The position numbers and the translations under genes were made by a program. This document shows positions 25,181-35,881 of a stretch of 64,000 bases of DNA, one piece after another; position 1 is the first letter of the stretch, and every line of letters starts with the position of its first letter. The notes beneath the pieces are model-generated. The model was not told the origin of the DNA, did not search any database, and saw only the letters and a program-made list of their open reading frames with translations. The stretch comes from Branchiostoma floridae (lineage: Eukaryota; Chordata; Leptocardii; Amphioxiformes; Branchiostomatidae), in the NCBI RefSeq assembly GCF_000003815.2, contig NC_049995.1, forward strand, positions 9,525,031 through 9,589,030, given 5' to 3'.

Positions 25181-25601
25181 AAAAAAATCAAATCTATATC
25201 TTTCAGATATGCAGCTTGTGCTGTTTAGTACAAACCTGGTGTGTTACCGCAAGAGGCGGTTTATCCAGCCTGGGTACCATCCGATTTCTACCGGGGCTCC
25301 TTACACTCGCTTCCCTGTATTTTTTAGGGAACTGAGTGTAAGGAGCCCCGGTAGAAATCAGATGGTACCCACTACCCAGGCTAGGTTTACCGGGTATGCA
25401 AAACAAACAAAAAACAGTTTCAGAGAATTTTATCCATTTAATCAGATCAGTATGGCCATACGTGAAATGTTAACTAACAATAACCATAATAATGATAATA
25501 ATATCGGGTGTATTTTGCAGGCAGTAGGTACTCAAAGTGTGGGTAATGAGGCTGTTTAAAAAAACAGCTGCATATCTGAAAGATATAGATTTGATTTTTT
25601 T
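25181..25601. mobile_element. Nested inverted-repeat (foldback/MITE-like) element
   Basis: A 36-bp perfect inverted repeat bounds the segment: 25181-25216 (a-run, tcaaatctatatctttcag, atatgcagct) pairs with 25566-25601. Inside it is a second long hairpin with arms 25267-25317 and 25326-25384 around a T-rich loop; the arms carry 'gggtaccatc' and 'gatttctaccggggctcctt'. The right arm has a 7-bp insertion. A similar 'gcctgagtaccatccg' word stands alone at about 53676. The outer repeat could instead be the tails of two opposed SINEs, since the 5S-headed SINE directly abuts the right arm. Confidence 0.7.
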
Positions 25602-25602
25602 C

Positions 25603-25800
25603 CAAAGTGGTCGAGGCACCTCCTCGAGCACGGGACCTACGTTTTACGTCCCTCCCGGAAGACGATTTCGTGGAAAGCTTCGTGAGGCTACAGCAATCCG
25701 GACGTCCTTGGTTGGTCCCCCATCCAAGTACTGTCCGGACCGCCCGTTGCTTAACTTCCGAGATCGAGGGATCGGGTGCACCAACGCACACGCGCCTACT
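25603..25800 (-). mobile_element. SINE with a 5S rRNA-derived head
   Basis: The reverse complement of 25687-25799 aligns along its whole length with 5S rRNA. It includes 'cgatctcggaagttaagcaa' (the box A region) and 'cagtacttggatgggggacc' (the box C region) and ends in 'gctgtagc'. The body that follows on the minus strand reads 'acgtaaaacgtaggtcccgt' and 'gctcgaggaggtgcctcg', resembling the bodies of the tRNA-headed SINEs nearby. It is therefore a SINE3-type element, not a 5S gene: the 5S part carries many changes and no T-run terminator follows it directly. Confidence 0.8.
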
Positions 25801-26343
25801 TTTCGTTCCGACTGTGTCCATAATTCAAGTTGCTTTTTAAGGAAACACACTTTGCCATTAAAATGTGTCGTGTCCCAGGTGTTAATACCTTGGTTAATAC
25901 TTGGAAACCGAAAAACGATCCACATCTGCGAAACTGATCTCGAGTTGCTGTATATATATACGTAGCTCACTTAAGAGCTAATGTTCATTGTACCGGGGAA
26001 AACTCTCATTTCGCCAAATAGATGTTCGTGGACCAGTGTTTTACGTCCGGTTGCTGTTCTCTTCAGCATCGGTAGGGGGACACTGAATGGACTTTTTTTT
26101 TAGCGTTCATTTCTTTAATGTTCAACTTCACAGGATATTTCTGTATCTTCTACATGTAGCTACCTGCTTGGTGTCAATGTAAGTTCTAAAACAGTTGGTG
26201 TGATTTAATGCCGTACATTAGTAATCTTATGTAGGTCCAATGTGCGGCTAAACTGCCAAGATATATAACGTTACATGCACGCAAACACACAGAGAGATCT
26301 AGACAAAAAGACATGTACAGAAAGACACAGGCACAGGCACAGG

Positions 26344-26381
26344 CACACACACACACACGCACACACACACACACACAAACA

Positions 26382-26415
<34 letters not shown>
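26344..26415. repeat. (CA)n microsatellite
   Basis: Nearly pure CA dinucleotide run with a few interruptions. The His/Thr-rich and Val/Cys-rich open frames over it come only from the dinucleotide. Confidence 0.95.
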
Positions 26416-26680
26416 AATGAACACACTCAATTACAAATAGTCCTTCTTCGAAACGGGCACATTCTATGCTACTCGCGTATGTATATGATCGCATCACTCA
26501 AAACCAAGGATTGTGTAACTTCATTGTTCTGCGCAGCTATCCCGATTACCTATTTATTCTATTTAGAATCTAGCGTTCTCTTTATGGTTTTTATATTCAG
26601 TTGGGCTAGCTGGATAAAAGAGAATTCAGCACCGATATTAATACACGTTTATGCACTTACCGTTTACTTTTTGGGCTTTT

Positions 26681-26793
26681 TCCTCCCTCTCTCTTCTCTC
26701 CCCCATCTCTCTTTCTATCTATCTTTCTCTTTCCCCGTCTCCCACTCTCTTTCTCTCTCTCTCTATCTCTCTCTCTCTCTCTCTTTCTCTCCC
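26681..26793. repeat. (CT)n-rich low-complexity tract
   Basis: A polypyrimidine tract of ct, tctt and ctat units. The Ser/Leu-rich open frames through it are artefacts. Confidence 0.9.
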
Positions 26794-26799
26794 TAACTC

Positions 26800-28234
26800 A
26801 TTCTCCAGTACAGATTACGGTAAGCGCCGCGCACAAAAACATACAAGTTACCAAGAAGTGTTCAATGTGTTCAGAAACAATTCAATGCTCGAGAAAGGTT
26901 CTCTGCTGTATCGGTTACAAGTCGCACGCGCATTCACTCGTTCGTTCGGCGCTTAGGTTACACGCAAAAGTTGAGAAGGCAACGATCTGCAGAAAAGAGG
27001 TGAGTGGGTAACGTTCTGTACGTAGATCAGCATGCTGAAGCCATCCGAGGGGAAAGTAGGGCAAGGGGTATTAACCCCTAAGCCTCTTGTATCGGCGGAC
27101 GGTGCTAGGTTTAGCGGGGAACAGAGCGCACGGATGCCGTCAGCTTAACCCCTCACAGGCCGATACCTGTCAATTAGGCGTGTCCACCATCTCTACGTGC
27201 GTAACCCCACTCACACAGGGATCACCAAGCAAGCTTCCACAATATCCCGTCCTTTTACGGGAATTAGCCAGACTCCCGGAAAATAAAGGCGGACTGGGTG
27301 GCGCGAGTGGTGGTATCCTCCTCGGTGTAAATTTTTAATACCCGAATCTTACCAGTCCCAGCTGACCTAACAGAATAAGGATGTCACTCATTCATTATTG
27401 ATGGGAGAATTAGTTGCGAATCTTGGTGGGTAAATCCGTTTGGCTCCTTCTTGCCTTGCTCTATCAAAGAGATGGCCCGAAAATGACATTACCCGTCCAC
27501 AATGTGGAACAATATGGTGCCAATTCAAAACAGTTTTTCTGTCTCTTCTATGCGCTCAGGTCGGTCTATTTGTGGGCAGCAAAACAAGACGTTAAGCTAT
27601 GTTTTTATTCTGTGGCGTAAATTCTGTTCTTTCCATGCTTATGTTTATATCTACATTGATTTTGGTGTAGTTGGTGGAAAATATGACATTTTACAACTCT
27701 TTGATAGTAGATGAACCTAGAAAAATTCGCTCTATACTCAAATTTGCGGGCAACAAAATAAAGTTTAGTTTGCCAGTTGCAGAGAAACAAATGTTGTTTA
27801 CCTTGATGTTTAATATATTCATCAACATATTTCTGATATTTACTAGCTGCAAAATTTCGACCGGTGGCAAAAAAAAGGTCAGAGGGATAAAACGAGAGAA
27901 AGATAACAGCCCTTTGGCAGAGGTCTGTCATATGGTGCTTTTGTCATTCAAACACTTAAGTACTTACTCTTATAGCGGAAGAAATCTTTGTTCCATGTGT
28001 AACGTGTACTGCTCGAAAAAAAGAAGCTCGTAGTATGCAATCAATCGTCAAAAATAGTAACTTTTGTGATGCTTAAAATTAGAAGTCAATACTATTCCCA
28101 AATAAATGACCACGGAGGCAAAATTAGTGCTAGTCCAAATGCATGAAATGCATACAGCTAATACCATTACGTGCTGAAATCGGCCCATCCCTATTTACCA
28201 TGTGAAAACCATGTTCGTTAGCACCTCATTTTCA
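26800..28234. other. Intergenic DNA, GC-richer islands, no gene recognised
   Basis: The parts 26810-26990 and 27040-27330 are richer in GC and CpG than their surroundings and include 'cggacggtgctaggtttag'. I could not match them to an rRNA, tRNA or protein. They could be an unrecognised first exon or promoter, but there is no positive evidence. The stretch from 27500 to 28140 is AT-rich, with short open frames and no recognised domain. Confidence 0.4.
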
Positions 28235-28590
28235 AGCAGTACCCGAAAAACTACTTTCCCTGCATTCGGGGCATTATGCAAATCAGTATCACCAGGGCTA
28301 ATTTTTCGAAACCACTTTCGTTGCCGGATTGTTAATGTTATATTGTCTGCGTATGCGTGATAGTTTTTTCAGACCCGGACGTAACCGACGAGTGGTAAGG
28401 AATTGTTAGTAGCAGTACCCGAAAACTACTTTCGCTGCATTCGGGGCATTACTAGTACTTTTCCTATGCGAATCAGTATCACTCGGGCTAATTTTTCGAA
28501 AACACTATCCTTATTTACCGGATTGTTAATGTTATATTGTGATAGTTTTTTAGACCCGGACGCAACCGATGAACGGTAAGGAATTGTTAG
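28235..28590. repeat. Tandem duplication, unit about 176-180 bp
   Basis: Unit 1 (28235-28410) and unit 2 (28411-28590) share 'agcagtacccgaaaa', 'ctgcattcggggcatta', 'gctaatttttcgaaa', 'ccggattgttaatgttatat' and 'agacccggacg' in the same order. Both end with 'ggtaaggaattgttag'. Small indels distinguish them. Confidence 0.9.
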
Positions 28591-29519
28591 TATCGTGTCC
28601 ATTTAGGTTTTGGATCCCTCGTGGATCGTTGACCGGGACGCTAATTACAGCCGGGCGGTGCGGGAATGCGCCAGGCGGGGGAGTCAATTTGCGGGCACGC
28701 GTGGTGACCGATGGTCGGGGCGTGATGAAAAGGGTTAATAGCCGGTAATCAACGCACTCTGACCTCAACCAATCAGTGACCACTTCAGAACCCGTACTAC
28801 ACCTTTCTCATGGGCGAAACCATGTGAGCTTAGTTTTCTAACTGCGGACATTTTTTTCTAAACCCTTTCATATTAATAATTCTTAATAGAAAGATGTATA
28901 CAAATTCGCAAATGCTGGATGTGTGCACGGTAACTATTAGTGAACGTAGTGTAGTAAGCACTTAAAACTTTGTTGAAGTCTAAAAACAAGGCTGTGTTAC
29001 CCCTTTTATGATGTCGAAGTGGTATGTTCCAATTGACGGCCCAGTGTCCCAAGTCAGGGGTCTCCCAAATAGGTCAGGAGAGTAAGTCCAGGGTCCTAAT
29101 GCCACAACATGGTAAACCACTGACCTGACCACCTCACGCGAAATCACCGGGTGCTCCCCGCCAAGTCGTCGGTTCCGGGTCGCAGGTCCGCCCGCAGAGA
29201 CAGGTGCACTTCCATCGGTGTCACCATCGGGAATTGAACTCGACGGAAAATATCCAGCAAGTGACTTTCTGCAAAGTATACGGTAAGGAAAGTATACATT
29301 CCTTTATCACAATAGTTTGTATAGGTTTTCTGTGCTTTCTGGTGAAGCAAAACAACAACAGCACAAAACCTTTGAATAGTTTCGGTCGGTTAAAACCTCA
29401 TTGGTAAAAAAGAACTCCGTGACACGTAAAAGTAGCGATAAAAATTAACGTCCCAATTAATGAGAGTGTTGCCCATTTTGATTACGAGGATATGTTTTTA
29501 CTAGCGTACGGTGGATATG
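28591..29519. other. Intergenic, partly GC-rich DNA
   Basis: The stretch 28600-28760 is GC- and CpG-rich. The stretch 29130-29250 contains, in reverse complement, a box B-like word (gagttcaattcccg) and may be a decayed SINE head, too weak to call separately. No gene was recognised. Confidence 0.4.
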
Positions 29520-29775
29520 CTAAACGCTAGAGCACAGACAACAAAGGGAACGGGAGCGTCGGTGGCTAAATCGTTCGTCCAGCCACCAAGAAATTTTATT
29601 GACTGCGACTGCAAGCAATTCACGGAGGTAATTTCGCCCCATTGCCCTCGCACATTCAAAACCACCGATCACTGACTGAATTGACCTCGGGGGCTTGAAC
29701 CTTGCGACCCCGCTAAATAGCCAACAACTGTTCGGTGCCGCTTTTAAACTTGTTACCACGTTAGCGCCGCCCCGA
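29520..29775 (-). mobile_element. Possible tRNA-headed SINE
   Basis: In reverse complement from about 29773: 'cggggcggcgctaacgtggt' (weak box A), then 'aaggttcaagccccc' (good box B), then a body running to 29520. The box spacing is plausible for a tRNA-derived head, but the tail lacks the shared SINE body seen elsewhere in the window. Confidence 0.4.
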
Positions 29776-29779
29776 GAAA

Positions 29780-30509
29780 TTAATCACCACTAACGTTGCG
29801 GTTCGCGTTGCGTTTTCGGGCGACTTACCGCTTCCAGTTGTGTAATACTAAAAGAAAAAGCCGAATGTGTGATCGCGAAATCGCAGGTGAAAAATAGGCA
29901 AGGGTCAGATGAAATAAATTACGCAGGATTTGATCGTAATGTCCGAGGATATGGGGTTAAATTAGCCGTGATAGCATATTCGGACGCAGCTCGAAAATGT
30001 AGCTTGTTTATACCGTTCTTCGGTTCAAAGGGGGGCAATTGCAGCCGCAAAATGAAATGTACGTACTTTGCGTTCATAACGGTTATGCAGGTGCAGGGTC
30101 TTGTACATTTCAATTATTAGAATGAAGCGGATAGTCGCTGTTTTTTTGTGAGAGGGCACGCGCGGAAAATAAAGTTTGTCCCAGTGGGAGACTCCCGAAT
30201 GCCCGTTTGTGTACACTTTCTCTTTTTAATAGACCCACAACGATGCCCAAAGTAAACAGTGCGTCGCCGGGCCGTTCTAAACGCCTAGGCCCGGATCATG
30301 TTTTTTCATCATATTCCACGGATCACCGTCTCTGTGGAGCAGAAATAAGGATTAGCTCTTCGCTTCATCAGTTCATTCCTTCACGCTTGGATGCGTTGTC
30401 GTTTCTGTGGCCATTTTTCGATCGGGGTTAAAGTCTCTCAGCGGTCGTTTCTTTGCGTTGCGTTTCCATCATTTTCGATTTAGTTGGCTCGGATGTTGTC
30501 TCTTTATTT
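29780..30509. other. Intergenic, CpG-containing DNA, no gene recognised
   Basis: An open frame beginning at 30243 (MPKVNSASPGRSKRLGP) sits in moderately GC-rich sequence and could in principle be a first exon. No downstream partner exon or domain was found. Confidence 0.35.
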
Positions 30510-31100
30510 CACAGTTCGTGCCTTGTATATCGAGTTGCAAAGAATGGAGATGATCTTTCTCATTAACATAAAACCATATTCATAATATACTTACACTTCT
30601 ATGTGCCATTCTCTTTCTTGCTTAGTTGCTACTTCTTTTTTTAAACATTTTATAAAAGCTTGTCAGAATATTCTTCAATGACGACGATTATTAATGCATT
30701 CTCTATGAAAGAAACAAGATAATTTCCCTCATCAATATAAAACCATAACGTTACACATAATGTAATTATATGCCTGCGCCTGTCATTTTCTTAGTCCCTG
30801 CTTCTTTTTCATTTTTCATTACGCGCGTTAGAGAATCGGTTATGACGATATTTGAATGCGTTTTTTTTTTCACAAAAAAAACGTTGAAAGGTTTCTTTCA
30901 CAGTCCGTGCTCTAACTATCGAGTCACACGGCGATCTCTTTAAAAATTAGACTATTCCTCATCAACATATACATAATGTGATTTAACGTCTATGTTGCTA
31001 TTCCTTTTTTCATTATATGAAAGCCCGTTCTTAGGTTATGACGAATTTGGAATGCATTATATACCATATGTTTGATATGATTACAAATCTACGAGCAGTT
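30510..31100. repeat. Three diverged tandem units of roughly 200-220 bp
   Basis: A loose pattern recurs near 30510, 30720 and 30900: 'cacagtycgtgc' with a 'cgagt' word, 'ctcatyaayataaaacca', 'acataatgt', then pyrimidine-rich sequence, 'ggttatgacga' and 'aatgcatt'. Similarity is partial, so this is an old tandem array. Confidence 0.5.
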
Positions 31101-33654
31101 TCCTTACTTCCTACATTTTTTTTTTCATTTCAGAAATATATTCATAGTGTTCTCCATTTCTGACAATTTTTAAACGCATTGTTAGAGGTGACAGATCCTA
31201 GAAAAAACGAATCATTAAAATGTATCGCAATTACGCAACATATTTACAATCCGGGCTCAAAATTTGAACGGCTTTCTCTCTACATGATTTACATTTTGAA
31301 ATCTGTCAGAAGAGAAAAATGACGATTCAAATTGACCAATAAAACATAGACTCTAAACGGGGCGGGTATTGTTTGTCCCCGTGTGTTGTTGTCTTGTTCT
31401 GTGACAAATCCAGCTGATTGCCATATGCAAATCGTACCACCCCAAATCAGTTGTCTCAATTGTTAACAATGGCAAAAGGGAAAAAAGAACACAAGCCATA
31501 GAAAAGACATGCAATGCATGTACCCAAACCACGCAGGTAATGCGGCGTGTGGGTGACTTTCTTTTAAACAAACTGAAAGCTAGTAGCTCGCTGTAGTTGT
31601 TCATTTTGATATCCACACTTAGGGGCAATGCCAAATATTGTAACCAGTATCCAGGCATTTTTGCGGCGTTCTTTCAGTGTAAATGGCTCTATCCGTTCAT
31701 CGTTTCTAGCCCAACCACTTGTCTGAAATTTGAGACTAGCGCTGTTCCTCCATTCTGTTCAATCAAGGAGGCTCCTTGGTTCAATATTGGTTAAGATCCC
31801 CCACATTTTGTCGAGTATTTGTGCGAGTAGACTTTTTACTAGCACTATGCGTTGTCGGGTCAGTTTATCTATTTGTGCATGTTTAAATCAACATTTTTGG
31901 TACCAATTACTTTGTACAAGAAGGTCATATTTTCCCTGTACGAATCTTGAATGCATGTCTTTCTCTCCCTCTCTGTGTTTCTTCATGCGCGCGTGTGTTT
32001 GAACAGCTAGCATAAGTCATGTATGGATCTTTCTAATATTCTATGCGGTGGTCATGTTGCAAAATGATTATTAGATTTTACACCCCTTAGAGGCGTTCCT
32101 ATGTAGTGTAACAGAACTCGTTTTTATATATCTTGTTCTGGAGAACTATTTTCACGATTTTTTTTATAGACATCTCTTTTGGGACAGAAAATAGTGACAT
32201 ATAAGTTTTGACCTTCTATCGTCTTCTTTGGGACACTGCAAGGGCGGTTTAGTTGTAAACTACTAGTATATTTTAGTGTACTATCTAACATACTTTGGAC
32301 ATACTTTAGATGTAGACAACCGACTACTAGAATGTTTGAAAACCAAATATTAGACAATGCGCCAATACACATCACTAGCCGTTTTCATCGCCATAATAAT
32401 TGTCTATCACCATTTACATACTAGTAGTTGATTTCTTTACAAATATTTTCGGAAAATGATACCTTTTCGGTTTATTTGGAATAACTGGTAGACCACATTT
32501 GCACGTAACGCACAAGTTTTGTACAGTACATGTAAGTACGCAAGGTACGTAATATAGGAGTGTACGGTTTGATTCACTCACACAGGAAAGGATCACTTTT
32601 CAACTGTTATTCGTTTCATACGGCTTTTGTACGCGTTGTACGGCCTTTTAACGATTTGATCCAGCTTTCGACGTTTCTTCTTTTACAATTTTTTTTTGCT
32701 GCAAAAAAACGAAAAGACTGTCGCTTCTAATTTGTCAAATATAAGCAAAAACAAGGCAGTAATAAACGTCAAAAGCTCTATGAAAATGGCACAAACAACT
32801 TCGATTCTAGCAAATTCAAACCACTAGACACTGGCGACAAGCCAGAAAAGTCTCCAATTTCTCCCGTTCTTTCCACCAACGTGAACCCATTGCGCTATAA
32901 CTGAAAACTTGGCCATTCTAAATCTTTCTCTACTCAATACATGTGGCTCAAGAATATCATGATACTGTGATACACTAAACGAATACTTGTTGGTAGCCAT
33001 TGTAGAATCACCTTTATGTAGAGTCATTATTTCAGACTGTTACTTCTGAGACAGTCAATGAATAGAAGACAATCTAAGAATAGGATATTTATGACAAAAA
33101 GAAACCATATAACGAACACGCTATGGTGTTATGTTAATTTTGCCCATCCAGCCAATTATTCTACCACGGACAGCAATTAACACTTTCTCTTGTCAGGTCC
33201 TCTTTTCTTGAGGAACGCGTCTGTCTCCTAAACTCTAATGCCATTGTCTTAGTCTCGGGAAGAAACCGTAGAATAATGGCTAAGACACAATGACGACCGT
33301 GGTAAGATTTAGTGTAATTATCACCTCTATTCAGTTATCGAACTCTATTATCACGTTGGTCTTTTGTGTTGTATAATTATCGCCGTGGGTTTTTTGTTTC
33401 ACTTTGAAATGGAACTTGTACTTTTTGTGTCTGTTTTTGTGTGTGGTCGTCGTTGTTTCTAAGTGACAGATGCTCTGGTCAATAGATAGGGAAGCGTCGA
33501 TGCAAAGTATCCAAAGCATTGAATCAATCGATCTTTACTGGAGAAATAAAAGCTCCTGAAAAGGACCTTATTTCACTAGATGGTGGTCGCGCTCTGCATG
33601 ATCTCGCTGTGAACTATATTTGATCCGTATAACTCTTGATTTATTTCATATAAC
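31101..33654. other. AT-rich intergenic DNA, no gene recognised
   Basis: No coding signature, RNA gene or clear repeat could be supported. Open frames are short and are not linked by splice sites. Confidence 0.5.
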
Positions 33655-33830
33655 AAGTTTTATTGCAAATTCTTGCCCGTGGGCTAATTGCAGGTAACAT
33701 AAAAGATTCAAACAGTGTAAAATACAATATTACAAGTGTCTAATCTAGTCTAAAACTACTAAAAGCTAACTCTAGATCCTGGGTTATTGGGTTCGACTCC
33801 TTTTTTGAAGACATATATGGAATATGACAT
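33655..33830 (-). mobile_element. LINE 3' end fragment (family B)
   Basis: It carries 'tattgcaaattcttgcccgt', 'gggctaattgcaggtaacat', 'gtctaatctagtctaaaa' and 'gggttcgactcc', matching the tails at 4316-4510 and 13682-13880. In reverse complement the end reads 'aagaatttgcaataaaactt', a plausible polyadenylation tail. Confidence 0.65.
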
Positions 33831-34517
33831 TTGGAATGCAAAATTTCACAACAGAAGAAACTAGACTGATACACAGCACAGAAGAAAAGCGTATCCAGAG
33901 AAAAAGAACTCTAAAACAGACCAGAGTCAGCTTACAGATACTGAGTCAGCTTACAGATTACTTATAAGACTGCGCACATAGCCAAAACTGTATGGCTGAT
34001 ATCAATTAGGGTTCTGAAAAGGTTAATACATGTACTGACCAAAGGAGGCTATATGTATAATCTTATATTTGGGATATCAAGCGAACTGTAAAGGTATGAC
34101 TGAAACAACATCAAAACACACAAAGATTCGTTTTTATGCAATTCGTTGGGCGATCTGTCAAAAGTTAGGCTACATCGCAGAGAGAGCACGAGCCACGACG
34201 AGAGCGCCGTCCTTGTGTTACTGTTAGTGTAAAATAACAAAACATCTCTGTCTAAGGTTCGACCGTTTACATCGGTAAGGCGGGGCTCTACGTTTTGGAG
34301 ACAATCCCCGGGGGTCTGGGGATCATCCCGACGGTCTGGGGGTTATATCGGAGTTAATTGGTTTTACAGAAGTTCAGATGAACCTCGTTTATCATGTTAG
34401 AGTAATAGACGGACAGTGATAGATCGGATGCTTTGGAAGGAATTTGCATATCTAAGCAAAGATTACACACGTCATAGATGTGCGTCGGTATTGATGACAC
34501 ACCCATTTGGTGCGTCT

Positions 34518-34762
34518 AACCAAGGAGCTTTTATATACTGTAAATGCATTTAAGTTCGCGGAGATTTAATTTCGCGGTAGCGGGAAATGCACTTTTCGCG
34601 GTGGTTTTAATTTCGCGATAGCACCATATACTGTAGTCTCTTACTGTTATGGAAACATGTTCGCGGTGGTTTTAAATTCGCGATGAAGCGGCGGCCGCGA
34701 AAACCGTAAACATTCATCCACCGCGAAAGTTTCTGCATTTACAGTATCAGAGCTCCTTGGTC
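34518..34762. mobile_element. Palindromic MITE with accaaggagct / TACTGTAAATGCA ends
   Basis: The left end 'accaaggagct' plus 'tactgtaaatgca' is mirrored at the right end by 'tgcatttacagta' plus 'agctccttggt'. The interior has several 'ttcgcggtggttttaa' and 'ttcgcg' words in both orientations. It has no coding capacity. This is the best-preserved member of a family with degenerate copies at 2501, 39290 and 53950. The tip motif (ccaagga) also occurs at 40597 and 48760. Confidence 0.8.
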
Positions 34763-35194
34763 CATATAATGTCCTTGCTTGGTCTAACGTTCGAAAGTTT
34801 TGTCATGGCGTTATCATATCACCTTGCTTGAATAACTGCCATATGGCGTATCTTATTACCATTTGAACAATTCTAATACAGTGATAGACTTCATCATAAT
34901 ATATATCATTAGCAAGGAGGTTGTCCTTTATCTCCCTCTTTCCATCTCATATATCTACCTAAACAGACAACTAACAATTCAAAGCCAAAAGACAGCTAGC
35001 ACGAAATTCTGCCACTTTTTGTACATAGGGTAAGAAAAAGTTGCAATATAAAACATAAGAAACAGAGAATAATTTTTCTTCAGCAATGCATATACAATAA
35101 GAACACGGCTTTCTTGTGTTATTCTTTGTCAAATTCTGAAAAGAAAATGACTAATACAGACCCCTAAATACCGCCAGGGGGCCAAAACCTGCCA

Positions 35195-35844
35195 AAGTTC
35201 CGCTGCAGTACCAAAACATATCGCTAGGAGACCTTTAATCCAAGGTCTTATGAAGACCACATAGCAAATATCAATTTAAACAATGTATTCAGGCGCTCTC
35301 TAGTTACCATGTGGACAGAAAAAAAACGTTTAATAAAGTAAACATACAGTCACTTTAATTAATACCGCTGTTTCACGGTACAAAACATTTATGATATGAC
35401 AGCGATATGTACAACGAAACGAAGATAATGCTATCTAATATTACATCAAGTAGTAATTGTTCATGAACTGCAGAGCTGTGTAGAGGGGTTAGTATCTACA
35501 CTGACATTGTCGTATAATACAGTACCAAGTTCAGTTGCAAGGTGGCGCACTTGTCCAAAATGATGATAACCATTGGATACGAGCCTTCAGAATGGGTATT
35601 TTAGCTATTAGAACACATTGACTTGTTATGAAATTCAGCAGAAACTCGGCACAATATTGCAGCAAACCAATCTTCTATTTCAACATTTTTTTTTTTAAAT
35701 TCTAACAAATATAAGAAGAGCCGCTACAGTACCATAATAGGTTGCTAGGAGATCTCATCATTCTGAGGTCTCATCAGGACCTATGTACAAATCAAATATC
35801 AAGACAATTCATCAATGTCTTCTCGAGTTTTCATGTTAACCAAT

Positions 35845-35850
<6 letters not shown>
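35195..35850. repeat. Pair of diverged direct repeats about 520 bp apart
   Basis: Copy 1 (35195-35335) and copy 2 (35715-35850) share the order 'cagtaccaaaacatat / cagtaccataatagg', 'gctaggaga', 'aaggtctta / gaggtctca', 'aaatatcaa' and 'ctagttaccatg / cgagttttcatg', ending in 'tggacac' or 'tggacag'. Copy 2 runs into a CA microsatellite at 35847-35879. Confidence 0.6.

Positions 35851-35879
<29 letters not shown>

Positions 35880-35881
<2 letters not shown>

Noticed and set aside
25687-25799. Functional 5S rRNA gene
   Set aside because: Many changes from the conserved 5S sequence, no T-run terminator directly after it, and a SINE body attached.
26186-26956. 173-, 103- and 101-codon frames over CA and CT repeats
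   Set aside because: The composition is dictated by the microsatellites; these are not genes.
30207-30431. Frame containing MPKVNSASPGRSKRLGP as a possible first exon
   Set aside because: Attractive start context and composition, but no donor-linked downstream exon could be identified.
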